A stretch of DNA of 64,000 nucleotides from positions 1-64,000 of the forward strand of contig JAAAUF010000049.1 in the NCBI GenBank assembly GCA_015499985.1, given 5' to 3'. Below, one piece after another: positions 10,775 to 22,491 of the stretch. The position numbers and the translations under genes were made by a program. Source of the stretch: Haplosporangium gracile. Its lineage: Eukaryota > Mortierellomycota > Mortierellomycetes > Mortierellales > Mortierellaceae. The first letter of the stretch is position 1, and each line of letters starts with the position of its first letter. The notes under the pieces were generated by a model. It was given only the letters and a program-made list of their open reading frames with translations, had not been told where the DNA came from and searched no databases.

Positions 10775-13271
10775 TTATGCGGTCTTCTGGCGCTTTCCGC
10801 CCTTGTGGCCCTTGTTTCCTCCACCGCCACCAAAGCTAAACTTCTTCAAAGGATCATTCTTCTTGCCTCCTGCACCACCACCGCCGCCACCATGCCTCTT
10901 GGTCTGACGAGCCTTCCGTACCGAGTTCTGGGTCTTCTTCTTGTAGTTGATCTGACCCAGTCCCTCAGCATCTCCAATTTTCTCGCTCGATACGGCCTGG
11001 ACCTTGGGCATCATATAGTCCGGGACATGCTTCATATGTGCCTGGACGCGCGTTGGGTGGAGCGTCTTGTCGTGACGCAAGTATTCCAGATCCTTGGGCT
11101 TATCTTCAAAATGGGCACGAAGCTTCTCAGAGTTCAACATCTCGGCCTTCAACTCCTTAAGACGGGCCTCGCGAATCGACATACGGGTGACGGCGCGCAT
11201 GGCATCGTCCATACGGTATCTGAATCCTGCCAACTGTTGCATTGGGATGGTATATGAGTTGATGGTGCATCCGGACGCTAGAAGTAGAAAACAGAACATG
11301 TAATTACATTGGTCAGCGTCGATGTCTAGAAGATCTACAATGAAAAACGCGACGGAAGGAAGAGAGTCAATAAACACAAAGACTTACCAGACTGCTGCTT
11401 AACAACGCGGTTGAAGACAGCCTCGTCGTCACCCTGCATGTGGTTCCAGCCACCGCCACCAATGATCTGACTGCTTTTGAGCGACTTCTCTTTCTCCTCT
11501 GCGGTGACCACAAAGCTCAAACTCGTTCCCATCTGTCCTCCACGAGCTGTACGCCCGACGCGATGTGTGTATGACTTGGCGGTGGGTGGGAAGTCAAAGT
11601 TGACAACAGCTGCGACATTGACAAAGTCAATTCCGCGCGAAACTCCGTACTCCTGATCCTTCTTGGGTCCTGACTTCTTCTTTGACTTCGTGGGTACTGT
11701 TTTGGTGTCAGGCTCGGGTTGTTTCCTTTTCTTGGAATCTGCTGGTGTAACATCACCTCCCTGCATCTCGGCCATTGCGCTGGCCTCATCGTCTTCGTCC
11801 TCGTTATCGCTGGCCTTCATCATGGCTTCCATCTCGTCCTCGTCATCATCCAGATCCTCGCCTTCAGAGCCATCAAACTCCATCTCCAAATCGCCTTCAG
11901 GAATACCATCATCTTCCTCCTCAGCTTCCCCTTCGACCTCCTCCTCTTCCTCCTCCTCCTCGTCCTCGTTAGTCTCCTCGATCTCCTCGACAGACGCCTT
12001 CTCTTCCTCCTCCTTCTCGCCCTTGAGTCCGCCCTCATCGGTGGCGATCATGTAGTCGTACACTCCTTTGTTGAACTCCTCGACAATGTGGACACGCGAG
12101 TTCAATGGCAGTTCCGAGTTGAGGACAACGCTTGGGATCGAGAATTGTTCCAGGAAGAGCTTTAGTCGGTAGCAGCGCTCAATGTCGTTCACAAAGATGA
12201 TGCACTTGCCCTTGAGCAGCTTCAACTTGAGCAAGACATAGAGAATCAAGTATTTATCGGTCTCACTGCAGATGGTGTAGAGTTGCTTCAAGTTGTCCCA
12301 GGTCGAGTCCATGGTCTTGTCCTCCATCTTCAAAATCGCTGGTGAGCGCAAAACTAGTTGTTTAAGCGAATCAACATCGTCGCCGAGGGTCGCTGACATG
12401 AGGAAACTCTGGAAGATCTTGGGCAAGAAAGTCAACAGCTCTTTGACGTCCTCCTCGTAGTCGTAGTTGCACACCAGATCGGCCTCATCGATAACAAGCG
12501 TCTGGAAATGAGTCTTCAAGTCCACTGCATTCAGTTTCAATTGGGCAAGAATCCTAGAAGGTGTCGAAACGATGATGTCGGGTTGAGTAGCGAGAAGAGG
12601 CCTACAGTAAATCGAGTGTGTGGAGGGAAAGGTCAGTAAGAACGTGATTGTTGATCAATCTGAAATTTGTTTCCATGAAAAGATGCAATGGGATTGAGCG
12701 TGTATACTTACTGTTGGATGTTGTCGTTCTGCTTTCCAGCAATGTTCAAAACGCTGACGGCTCTGCCGCAGAAGAGCAAGATGTTGTTGGTGAAAGCGGT
12801 GACCTGTCCGGCCAATTCGACCGTAGGGACAAGAACTAATCCTCTGGTCGCGGTAGCCTCAGGGGAGTTGGCTGGAAGGGCCTACAAAGACGATCATATG
12901 TAATATTCAATGTGTAAGAGGTTTGACATAAAAGCAAATGTGCTTGCGGAGCTCGATCCTTGAACAAAAAATCAAAGGGTAGATAGACATACATCCTTGA
13001 CAGCGAGGATCTTGTGAATGAGGGGCAGCATGAAAGCGGCAGTCTTTCCGCTTCCAGTTCTGGCCTTGGCGAGAATATCCTTGCCAGCCAGGGCGAGGGG
13101 GATCGACTTTGCCTGGACGGGGGTGGGTTTCGTAAAGTTGAGCTTGGCAAGACCACGGAGCAGACGGTCGTCAAGACCGAGGTCTGCAAAAGTGAGATTG
13201 TCGTCGACGGTGTTGGGTGTGACCTCAGCAGCCTCGGTCTCTGTCATGGACTTGCTGTGTTCCTCTGACAT
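10775..13271 (-). CDS. DBP9: DEAD-box RNA helicase Dbp9 / DDX56
   Basis: Four exons (13271-12993, 12881-12712, 12601-11388, 11277-10775) give 721 residues. Helicase motifs appear in order: Q motif (FADLGLDD to TPVQ, about 28-53), motif I ARTGSGKT (69-76), Ib TPSR, DEAD (188-191), SAT (219-221) and [12 protein letters not shown]. Between IATDE and SRGIDF lies a long acidic insertion (about 315-455, mostly E/D with some S). Dbp9 family members are known for an insert at this place, here very large. The C-terminus has a lysine/glycine-rich tail that is probably nucleolar and RNA-binding. The protein acts in 60S ribosomal subunit assembly. Confidence 0.92.
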
Positions 13272-13627
13272 TGTTGAGAGAGAAAAGGATAGAGGGAGAT
13301 GAAGGGAAGAGGGAATGAGGGTGAACAAAGTAAAATTGATGCCTGCCTTGCAGCCTCAACTCTTCAAAAAAAAAAAAAAGAAAAAGCATATGTGTGGCTT
13401 GTGTTTACGATCACGTGCGCCAGGCACCATTCAGCCTGGATATTCACGTTTTACACCACAATGGTTCATTCCTACCGTAGTATCGGCGCCTGATACTACT
13501 CCAGCATAGCATCCACAAGTAATGAGACATTTCTTTGCTTTCTTATACAAAGAAAAACTGGAATCTAGACAGGCGCATGGTTGAATGCTGTGATATTTAT
13601 ATACTCGGTTTTCATTTGCTCAATCGC
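13272..13627. other. Intergenic region, DBP9 promoter side
   Basis: 356 bp between the DBP9 start and the BET3 stop, both on the minus strand. It contains a 13-bp A run followed by GAAAAA near 13365-13386 and no open frame worth reporting. It should hold the DBP9 promoter and the BET3 3' end. Confidence 0.45.
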
Positions 13628-14834
13628 CTAGTCTTCACCTGCGGGGACCTCCTCCTCCAAGTAACGGATCAATTTTACGCGAATCTCGGTCATGTCGTCG
13701 CCACGAAGGGTATCTGTCACAAAGAATGCATCCACCTGCATCTGCACCTATATCAATAACAACGAACAACTGTAAGTCAACGAGGAATATTCACTTAAAA
13801 TGAACACCATAGATAAAGACAGTTTGCATTCACCTAGAGGCAAGGTGTTGACGAGAACAGCAATAATAACAAAAAAAGAACCAACAGCAAATGCCTAGAT
13901 TCTCTTACCATCTCCAAAGACCCTCGCAAGACGCCGCAAAGGATATTAGAGTACCAGAGCTCGTCCAGAAGGGCCTGGTCAGGCAACTCAACACACTCTG
14001 CCAACGGGTTCTCATCTAGAACCAACGAAAACTCATGGCCGTCGGCCGAGATGTTGGTGACGGCTGGTGTGATGTTCAAAAACATCTTGAACCCAACCTT
14101 GGACACCATCTCTGCCGTCTCTCTGAAATCCTGGCATCTGCCCACTCCTGACCGTGCCAAAAAGTCCTCAATCAAACGGGTTCCTATGTTGTATCCCCTA
14201 GTAGCATAGTTGAGGTACGAGAGTAATAAAGGTGAATAAAAGAAAAGAAAAGAAAATGAACGGTATGTATGTGATAGGTTGATGGGCTGTTTTCCGAGCG
14301 AGGTAAAGCATTTGGTCAAAGGCAGTTAGATGGAATCGATGGCATATGTATAAATAACAAACACGGGGTTTTACTTACATCTTCTCGAGCTGCTTGTTGA
14401 CCTCTGTGAAATCCTCATAGTCCTTGACGAGCTGAGCTACAATCGAGCCGTATGTCAAAGTGAAGAGCTCCGCGTTCTACGCGACAACAGAAAAGAAGGA
14501 CAAAATAACGCCATTAGAAACAAAGCCTTATTTGTGATATATATCCTCATGTCAAAGGTCCTGAGGCCTCCTATTTGGTTGCTATTAATCTTTTGTGAGA
14601 TGCAAAGATAGTGCACTTGGCAGTCGCCATGTCAAGAAAAGCGTGTCTTTCTTCCATAGCTGTCCTTCTCCTATCGGTTCAAGATGACGGCTTCTCCATC
14701 AACTGGCTGGCTATCTCTTTGATGAGCATGACTGAATGACAGACTAAGTGACTGACTGAGGGTGGACTGCTTACAATCTTTTCGACCTTGTTTTTCCAGA
14801 TGTCGTCTCCGAGGGTTTTATGCTGCTTGGCCAT
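13628..14834 (-). CDS. BET3: TRAPP complex subunit 3 (Bet3)
   Basis: Exons 14834-14775, 14476-14379, 14197-13909 and 13747-13628 give 188 residues, the usual length. The sequence follows human TRAPPC3 closely: [59 protein letters not shown], and an acidic C-terminus ending EEEVPAGED. The cysteine in VGRC corresponds to the buried acylated cysteine of Bet3. It is a core subunit of TRAPP complexes, which tether ER-derived vesicles and act as exchange factor for Ypt1/Rab1 at the Golgi. Confidence 0.95.
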
Positions 14835-15154
14835 TTCGTGTCCTTTGTGCTTGTCGTAGTTGTCTGTGATGGTAAATTGTTGAGATGAAAGAGAGCGTCG
14901 TGGGTTAAGGAGACGAAGATGAAGGCTCTTGAAACTCTACACGTGACTGCTTCGACCTCGCCCAAATGGCCTCGCAAAAAAAAAAAAAAAAAAAAGTGTC
15001 TTTCTGCAAAGTCATTCAAACAAACAACGAAAGAAAGGGTAGAGAAGAACCCTTTATCTTAAACAATTAAACGTGTCCTATCTACTAGCGGATGGAGAAT
15101 GAGGAAAAAGAACGACGTACAGTTTAGAGAGAAGAGGCGCACCTTCAAGCATGT
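14835..15154. other. Intergenic region with a poly-A tract
   Basis: 320 bp upstream of BET3. A run of about 20 A lies near 14975-14994. No gene is seen; it should include the BET3 promoter. Confidence 0.4.
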
Positions 15155-16652
15155 TTAGTTGTGAGACTTAGGGTTGTAGCCGTTGTTGGACGAGTGGATC
15201 GTACTATTGTCGCCAGACTGACTGGCGTTTCCGCTGCCAGTGGTGGTGGGGTTTCCGCCAGAGAACGCGGTGGTGTTGTAGTTCGAGTCGGACTGACTGG
15301 TGATGTGACCGTTGCTTCCCGAAGTGTAGCCAGTGCTGTTTCTAAAGGGCTGGAATCGCGAGGCATACGCACTCCACCCGCGGCTCTGACGGGGGTACCA
15401 ACTCCGGCAGCAGTGACGGCGGCAGGGACAGAGGCGGGCATGACCGACGTGAGTAGTGCTGCTCACAGCAATAACATGGGCAGCGCGGCCGCGGCGCCAG
15501 CACCAACCGAGGAGACCAGTGAAACCGAAGATTCTGAGAACGGCACCGACAATAGCACCACCAGATATTCTCTTGGACTGAGTCGTGATGGGGATCCCGG
15601 TGGGAGTAACAATGGGCTGAGCAGAGGTAGTGCCAACCTGAGTCGTGACGACAGCGTTGGTAGTGTGGGTGCGAACAGTGCTTGTGACAACGAAGCTAGC
15701 ACTACTTTGAATGCGGGTGATGACGGTGGCAACACTGATGGGGATACGCGAAGCGGGAGTCGAGCTGGTTGGGATAGTGGCGACGGAAGACGAAGACTTT
15801 GTCTTCGAGAATGTAAGGATGACAACGAGTCCGTGATAGCGAGAAGAAGAGGAAGAAGTAGAGGCAGAAGCAGAGTATGACGAAGAGCCGGTGACAACAG
15901 CGGGAGTCTCAGAAACTCACTGGGTAGTACCTCCTCAGATGGTGGTTCCGTTGACAATGACAGTGACACCGATAATGCGGGTGATGCCATCGATGGCCTG
16001 AGTGCTGCCGCCATAGTAGGTAGTTCCGTGGAAGTGGCGGGTACCGGAGCCGTCATCGGGCGGATACTGGCTCGAGTTATCATAGGGGTTGTTCAACCCT
16101 CGAATGCAGCGTTTAATCACACCCTCGATGTTGCGTGAGTGCTATTCAGAGCGAATTCGACAGATAAAAATTGACGCGTGTTATCAGTTAGCGTGTCTTA
16201 TTGCTATTTTTTTTTCTGTTACTTCACAAAGATAAAATCCTCCTTTCGGAATTCCTATTTCTTTACCTCGTAAAAGTTGATGGTAGTTCAACGGCACTGG
16301 CAAGCAGCGTAGTCGTCGATGTGCTTCTGGTGGCGCTGCTTAGCATTGCAGGCCTCCTTGTTAAGATTGGGTTGTAGCAAACAATTTGAAATGTATGGGG
16401 AAACGAAGAAAAAAAATATGACCGCGTCAGTTTCTGAATTTCTAAGTAGGGTCAAAGCATATTTATACATTTCATATATTACATCCAACAAAGTGGATGC
16501 GAGTCAGATTCGAATGTTGGAAAAGGAGAACTTACGAGGGAGATGTTGAGCTGCTTGCATGCATATGCAATATCGGTGGGGGAGGGACAGACAAAGGCCG
16601 AGGCTGTAGAGGCAGTCACGACAAGTGCTGTCAGCACAGCGGGGACTTTCAT
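15155..16652 (-). pseudogene. Single-pass surface protein gene interrupted by three in-frame TGA codons
   Basis: Exon 1 (16652-16536) starts with a signal peptide (MKVPAVLTALVVTASTASA) and a Cys-rich start (FVCPSPTDIAYACKQL). Exon 2 (16356-16267) continues EACNAKQRHQKHIDDYAACQC, but has TGA at 16290-16288 and then stays open to a good GTAAAG donor. Exon 3 (from 16141) has TGA at 15937-15935 and 15919-15917. The same frame then stays open for about 250 codons through a Ser/Thr-rich stalk, a hydrophobic segment (SGGAIVGAVLRIFGFTGLLG) followed by WCWRRGR, and a cytoplasmic tail ending with TAA at 15157-15155. The layout resembles a cell-wall sensor or receptor. All three breaks are TGA, as expected from CGA or TGG decay. 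Unusual splicing or readthrough is less likely but not excluded. Confidence 0.6.
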
Positions 16653-17353
16653 TAGAAAATCAAAGATTGATTGAATGAGGAGAGAAGGGAATTGTTTCGA
16701 TTATCGTCCTATTGTGATCTTCTCGCGGTATGGAATTAGATGTAGCTATGGTGATGAGTAGAGCCGGGTGGAAAGTGAAGAAGTTCAGAGGGAGAGGGCG
16801 AAAGATGGATGGAGAGACAAGAGAAAGAGGGAAAAAAAGCGAGGGTGCAAAATAAGTGGAAGCAAAGAGATTAAAATAAGGAAGCGAGATTCTGGGTATG
16901 GGAAGCGCCATTAAGATGAACGACGATGATGGTATGGCGAGCAGAGCATATCCGATAAATGGGAACGAAGTCAAAAAAAAGTAAAAGATAGTCTCTGTTC
17001 TCCACGAATTTTTTTTTCTCATCCTACCAAAAGGTCCCAGGCATGGCATCCTATGAGTTAAAGCCGGATTGAACCCGCAACGTCAACGCGCCTCACACGA
17101 GTTCCTCACATAGCAGCGCACACGCATATACGATTTACAGACTGCGATTCTGCAGCCAACGTGGCGACCCTCTCTCTTCAGCTAGCGCAAAAAAAAAACC
17201 AGAAAGAGAGAGAGAGAGAAAAAGACGGTTTCAAGCAGTGTTATCAGATCCGATTTCTTATTTTTTTAACTCATACCCCACTCATCCTCCACATCCATTT
17301 AAAAAGGATATGATTTGCCCTTACAATTTTTTTTTGATTCACTTGTATTTTAT
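16653..17353. other. Intergenic region between the two decayed genes
   Basis: About 700 bp with A/T runs, a GA-rich stretch near 17199-17224 and no coding pattern. It would have included the promoter of the left-hand pseudogene. Confidence 0.4.
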
Positions 17354-18968
17354 TCAAGTACAAAAAAAGCAACTTAAAGCGCTCAGTGGCCTTGGCAACG
17401 GGTGATGACGCGAATCCGGCTGGCAGTTTCCGTTCAACGGGACTGTTGGAGTATCCTCCTCCACGGCTCGATGGTAACCCTGCCAAAGAGTTTGAGGCCC
17501 AAGGTGTTGAGGAGTAGCATGAGGCAGGTGTGAAGGGTGATGTTGGTGTAGATGCGAAGGGAAGTTGGAGTCAAGCTGTACGGGTAGTAGGGGTTGTCGA
17601 TCAGGTGATGTTGAAGAGATGTAAGATGGCGAGTGGACGTTCAGTCTCAAATGAGTAGCTCCTCCATTGCGAACCAATTTAGAAATCTTCGACGATCTTG
17701 GCGACTTTGACGACTTTGGAGATGACAAAGATGGTGGCGGAGAGACACCATCAGAAAGTGTAGAAATGGCGACGGCTGTGAACGTGATTCCTTTATCGTG
17801 CCAGCAGCAGGCAATTGAGGGAGTGAGGGCATAGCCTTGGATCCACGGACGTGTAAGGATCGACTCTTTTGGAGCTCAGAGCTCTCGGAGCACTGTTGGG
17901 ATGAGAGACGGTTATCGATCTGGTAATGGTTCCTCGCTCGCCTGCAGGTATAGAAAGTTCTTCCGTCTGTCTCAACCTCTAAGCCTCGCTTGAAAGCCCA
18001 CGCGAAGAATCGATAGCGACGGTGGCAGTGATGGTGGGTTCCTGGGGTCTTTCAAGAAAGATCGAGTCTCCATCTCGATAGCCGCCGACGATTTCCCGTT
18101 CAGATGTGCAAGGCTGGTCTGGGACTGTGAATGAGGGAACCCTGCATTCATATCCTGAGCAAAATGTTGCAACCTTGGGTGAAGGTAGAGGTGTTGCATA
18201 GTCCAAGGAATAGGTCGACGAATATCTAGGCGACGGGAGAGAGTATGCAGGGGTAAACTTTGCTGGGAGTTCGACGACCGTCACGCCGGAGATTGCTTCT
18301 TAATCGGCCGCATACGTAGCGTTGGTGATAGAATACTGGTCCTTGTCGACATAATGCTTGGTTCCTTCCGAAGGCAACTTGTGGTTCCGAAACGTATAAG
18401 TGACCGAACCTCGGATCAACTGAATAATCAGTCGGATCAAGCAACCAAGGACGGCAACACCCGCAACACCCACCAGCAGCGGCAATGATGAACAGCAGAG
18501 GGGGAAGACCTTAATCCTTCTGCAGATCAAAGGGACTGTCATCCAGAGTAATGATCTAATTAATACTGAGAGGGAGAGGAGTCCGAGTCGAGGTAATGTC
18601 CATGCAGACGTGGTGCTTGGTGTCGCATGTTCTAATATAGTAGGGCATGTCCTTGGAGTAATAGTTCAGGATGCAGGTTTGGTCGACTGCATACTCGTAC
18701 TCTCGACAAGTATCTGCTTCGCCCATCTTGTCAAAATTACAGCCGACGGTGTACATGCGGTGAGGAAGATGTGTCAGGGTGATATATTGTTATTTGTTTG
18801 GGAGACACTGGCAGACTTTGTCAAGACAGGGATTGTCCTCGGAGCAGAATAAAAAGTCCTGAACACAATGTTTCCTGTTGTAGATTGATTGAGAAGGGTC
18901 GCATTGAGGTCCTTTGCTATGCTCATCGACGTCTCGTGACCCCGAAGAGAGAAGGAAAGTTTGACCAT
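17354..18968 (-). pseudogene. Decayed Cys-rich single-pass membrane protein
   Basis: No single frame works, but pieces line up as one old gene. A Cys-rich ectodomain frame (HCVQDFLFCSEDNPCLDKVCQC ... VGCNFDKMGEADTC ... RTCDTKHHVCMD) is broken by TAA at 18792-18790 and TAG at 18558-18556. TAA at 18513-18511 follows. A frame shift near 18460-18490 then splits a membrane segment (GLPPLLFIIAAAG in one frame, VAGVAVLGCLIRLIIQLI in the next). The cytoplasmic part (KHYVDKDQYSITNATYAAD, then SGVTVVELPAKFTPAYSLP) continues through TAA at 18302-18300 and TAG at 17981-17979. Two more frame changes occur before the serine-rich end near 17354. The old function was probably a surface receptor or sensor; no family is recognised. 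Confidence 0.55.
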
Positions 18969-20728
18969 GGTTTGTTATGAAGGACTTGAGTAATAAAAGG
19001 GAAGGAGTATGAAGATAGAGGGTGATTGTATCAAGGCCAGCTTGACATGAAGTGACGGGTATGTCGTGAAATAGAGTTATTCGGAATGAAGAGGAGAGGT
19101 TGTCAATGATAGTCGAGGGTAAATGAACAAGAATGATGCTGAGAGTGGACTCTGAGCCAGAAAGGCTGGGAAGTGGGTGGAGAAGAGAAAGAGAAAGAGA
19201 AAGAGAAAGAGAAAGAGAGTAGAGAGGAGTGTAAAGAAGAGTAAGGAAAAAACCCCGAGGATAGAGAAAACAAGATAATTATTAAAGAAGGAAAAAAGGG
19301 TAGACAGTCAAATGGATGTGAAACGCATGTCGCGGACCTTGTGTATTAATAACACATTAACACATAAGAATTGGAGCAACAGAGAGGACGCAGGAATCAA
19401 GAGGAGAGAGATATAGAGATAGTAAGGGGAAATCCATTGTGCTTTCTGCCAGAGATGGTTGGTTCCATGGTGTAAAATTGCAAGAATGCATGTAACGAAT
19501 GCCATCCGTGCTTAGAGTGAGTGACCTCTTGACGAGCATTGCATTCTTGATGATAAATTCCAACACAAATGGCCGAAAGAAGCAAACAGGCCCCGATGTC
19601 GATGTCTTAGGTAAAAGTATTGAGGCGCCGATAGTGACAAAAAAAAGAGAGAATGTTGCACCGTTCGGTGATGATCGATCGGTTCTGCAATCTGCCTAGG
19701 ACGACACACCCAAGACCCCTGACGCGTCGTCGTCGTCGTCGTACTTTGTAGATAATCAGTCCGTGGGACTGATTAGAGTGGCGAATAAATACCACACGCG
19801 CCTGATTAGTATGATCAGATCAGTAACCACGCGGGCTACCGATTTAGGTGACAAGTTGCGGTGAACCGTGCATCATACATACTCCAGATGCTTATAGAAA
19901 GAAGAGCTGTTGTGGTTTAAACTAAATGACGAAAGGGGGTGGAAAGAGAGTGGTCGGAGCTCGGAAGGTAATAAGGATGAAAGGAAGGATGCATCCCTAC
20001 ATGGGGGGGGGGGGGATGAGTGCTTGAAATTTAAAAGGACAAAGGAAAAAAGAGAAAAATGGGCGGGGGAAGAAAGACAGACAGCATAGGAAGCAGTAAG
20101 GTAGCATGACATCTACCACAACAAAGAGGGGGATGATTATTACTTTGCTTATTTGTGTTCAAAACGTGCATACAACCCTCCAGCTGGGTTCTGGGTTGTA
20201 CTGCATTTTTCATTTCTTGTGTGGGTCTTTCCAGAGTCATTACGATTCAAGAAGGAAAATCCCGCTCGGGAAAAAAGTAAGAGAAGCGCCTTTTTTCTTT
20301 TCAAAGAGGATTGTATACCTTTCAACGGAGTCTCATTCTTCTTCTTCTTCCGTTTTCTCTTTTCATTGCATTCATTTCACTCATTCACTCTTTTCAAAAT
20401 AGTTCTCATTCCCTTCTTGAATCAAACGTCCCTCTATTCAACTCTCATTCCACTCGTTTCCGTCTCTTCGTTTTTTTGCCCTAGCTCCAAAGGAGTTCTA
20501 TTCTGCACGGCAGCTCTTCAGCAAACAACAAACAACAAAACAACAAAACAAACGACCTACACTGCCGTCTTCTTCAGCATCCAACGCTCGCCATCATATC
20601 CTTTTCTTCCTCCCTCTCTTTCCTCGACTAAAACAACGTCCTTTCAGCCCAATTAAGCGTAGCCATTCGATCCAATATTTTTTTTTGTCTGTCCGTCCCT
20701 TTTTTGTCTTTTCATCCCAAAACAAAAT
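18969..20728. other. Intergenic region upstream of the DUF202 gene
   Basis: About 1.76 kb with no supported gene. It contains a GAGAAA-type microsatellite (about 19181-19220), a 13-bp G run (20003-20015), and from about 20270 a pyrimidine-rich leader with TTC repeats and CAAAACAA runs, typical of a long 5' untranslated region for the gene at 20729. Confidence 0.5.
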
Positions 20729-22397
20729 ATGTTATCTTTTCCTCAACCAACAAAACTGGATACAGTGGCGATCCACCCATTGGCACCCTCTCAGACTCAA
20801 CTCTACTCGAGTACAGCAACAATAACAACAGCAGCTATCTCGGAGGAAGAATTGACGAGTAGGCCCTCGACCACAGATACGCTGGGAAACAATCGCCCGT
20901 CCCTTGAGAGCCATGGAGCATCAACTGTCGTCGTACATTCAATCCGCGGCGATGATGCCATAACACGCCATCAAATATACCCCATCGGACCTGAACAAAA
21001 TCAACCATCACCATTACAACAGCAACAACAACGTCGACCTCTACTACTTCAACAACAACAGCTACAGCAAGGAGACCAGCTTCCTCATGGTCAGCCATCC
21101 AGTCCTCCCCCTCACATGACCCAGACCACTCGTTCCAGGACACGCACATTGTCCAGGGTCTCGGTCGACTACTCGGTTCCCTCGTTTCGACTCAGCAAGA
21201 CCGACGTCAGTATGTGCGTCGACCAGTCCGAGGCCGTCTGCGAGATCCATGATCATCATGGAACGACAGCCATCGCCGAGGAAGAGGCGGCGCTGGAATA
21301 TTCGGCTGCTCTTACTGCCGCGAAGCACGCAACCCTGTTATCTCAGCGGAGGGCGAGCGATACCGAGGCCACAGCGGGAACCGGAACAGCATCAGGAGGA
21401 GAAAGCGGCGCAGGGGTCGGAACTGGATCTGGAACTTGTTGTCTTCGCAGGCCATCGTCATGCCTCTGTCTCTCTCCCATACGCCCCCACCACATACATA
21501 ACGTCATGATGGCTAGTAGTAATAATATAACTGACGCAAGCCGACAAAGTGGTAGCCACAGTGATGGAGAGAGAGATGACGCTGGTGAGGATGACTACCA
21601 CGAGGATGAGGAAGAGAGTGATAATTTCTGTTCCGGGGTCTGTTTGCCTCGCTCGCAGTTCTTCCAAACGAGTGTCATTTGCAGCAACACCATGGCCAGA
21701 GATGCTCTTGGTAAGTAACCACGGGTAGAGTGGAAGCACTTTCTTTTCCTCTCAATGTTGTTGTTTATTTCTTTTCTTCCCTCTCAAACCTTTTTTTTTT
21801 GTTTCCATATCCCCCCTTCTTTCCTTCCTCCCTTCTTTCCCCACACACACTAAAACATGGCTCACTCCTGTTCTTCCACCCCTAAATGAGCAGCGAATGA
21901 GCGGACATTTCTGGCATGGCTGAACTTGAGTGTGGCACTCTGCCTGGTCTCATTCACCTTCATCTCAAGATCACTATCGCTCGACAGTGTGAGAGAGGAG
22001 GTTGGTCAAGGAAAGGATATGGTCCACAAGGACCAACTCTCCAAGGCTGTCGGATACGTCTGTTTCGTTGTTGCCTTCTTCTCTGCCATCAATAGTCCGC
22101 TCAAGTACCTCAGGTAAGCAAAAATTTGATTATTTGCACTTAGGGCTGCTTGGGCTGAATGTGAGAAAACGAGGACGCTTTGGCTCGTGAGCTGTTTTTT
22201 TGAGTTGTCCGTTATTGTGTCCACTCATCCAACGTCTTTTCTCCTTCTTCCTCTTTTTCTTGAATAGAAACATTCGACGGATATCGACGCGGTACCCCTT
22301 CGCCCAGGCAGGAGCATGGACGTTTACTGTTGGAATGATCCTTGGAACACTCATCATGGTAGTTCTAGTCCTTGCTTACACCACCATGCCCGTATGA
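20729..22397 (+). CDS. DUF202 (YidH-type) membrane protein with a long N-terminal extension
   Basis: Exons 20729-21710, 21894-22113 and 22268-22397 give 443 residues, ending with TGA. The last ~120 residues are a DUF202 domain: the signature RDALANERTFLAWLN runs into helix 1 (LSVALCLVSFTFISRS). Helix 2 (VGYVCFVVAFFSAI) and helix 3 (WTFTVGMILGTLIMVVLVLAY) follow. The ~320-residue N-terminus is low-complexity (Q, S, T), with a Cys-rich patch (CCLRRPSSCLCL) and an acidic run (DDYHEDEEESD) just before the domain. DUF202 also occurs in fungal vacuolar transporter chaperone (VTC) proteins, but no SPX or polymerase part is present here. The function is unknown; a vacuolar or plasma membrane site is an inference. 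Confidence 0.8.
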
Positions 22398-22491
22398 AAT
22401 CGGAAAGTAAAAAGGCAAAAACGCAAGTTGCATTGTTCATTTTTTTTAGAATTTATTTGAGTTGCTGGAATTGAAATTGGAAGGACCATTC

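Noticed and set aside
15155..16652. Genome-wide reassignment of TGA to an amino acid.
   Set aside because: Intact genes in the window, such as the DUF202 gene (22395-22397) and the SET/MYND gene (46274-46272), end with TGA as a normal stop.
17040..17125. Possible minus-strand tRNA (GGGTTCAATCC resembles a B box).
   Set aside because: The T stem pairs for only about three base pairs, and no A box, anticodon arm or acceptor stem could be built.
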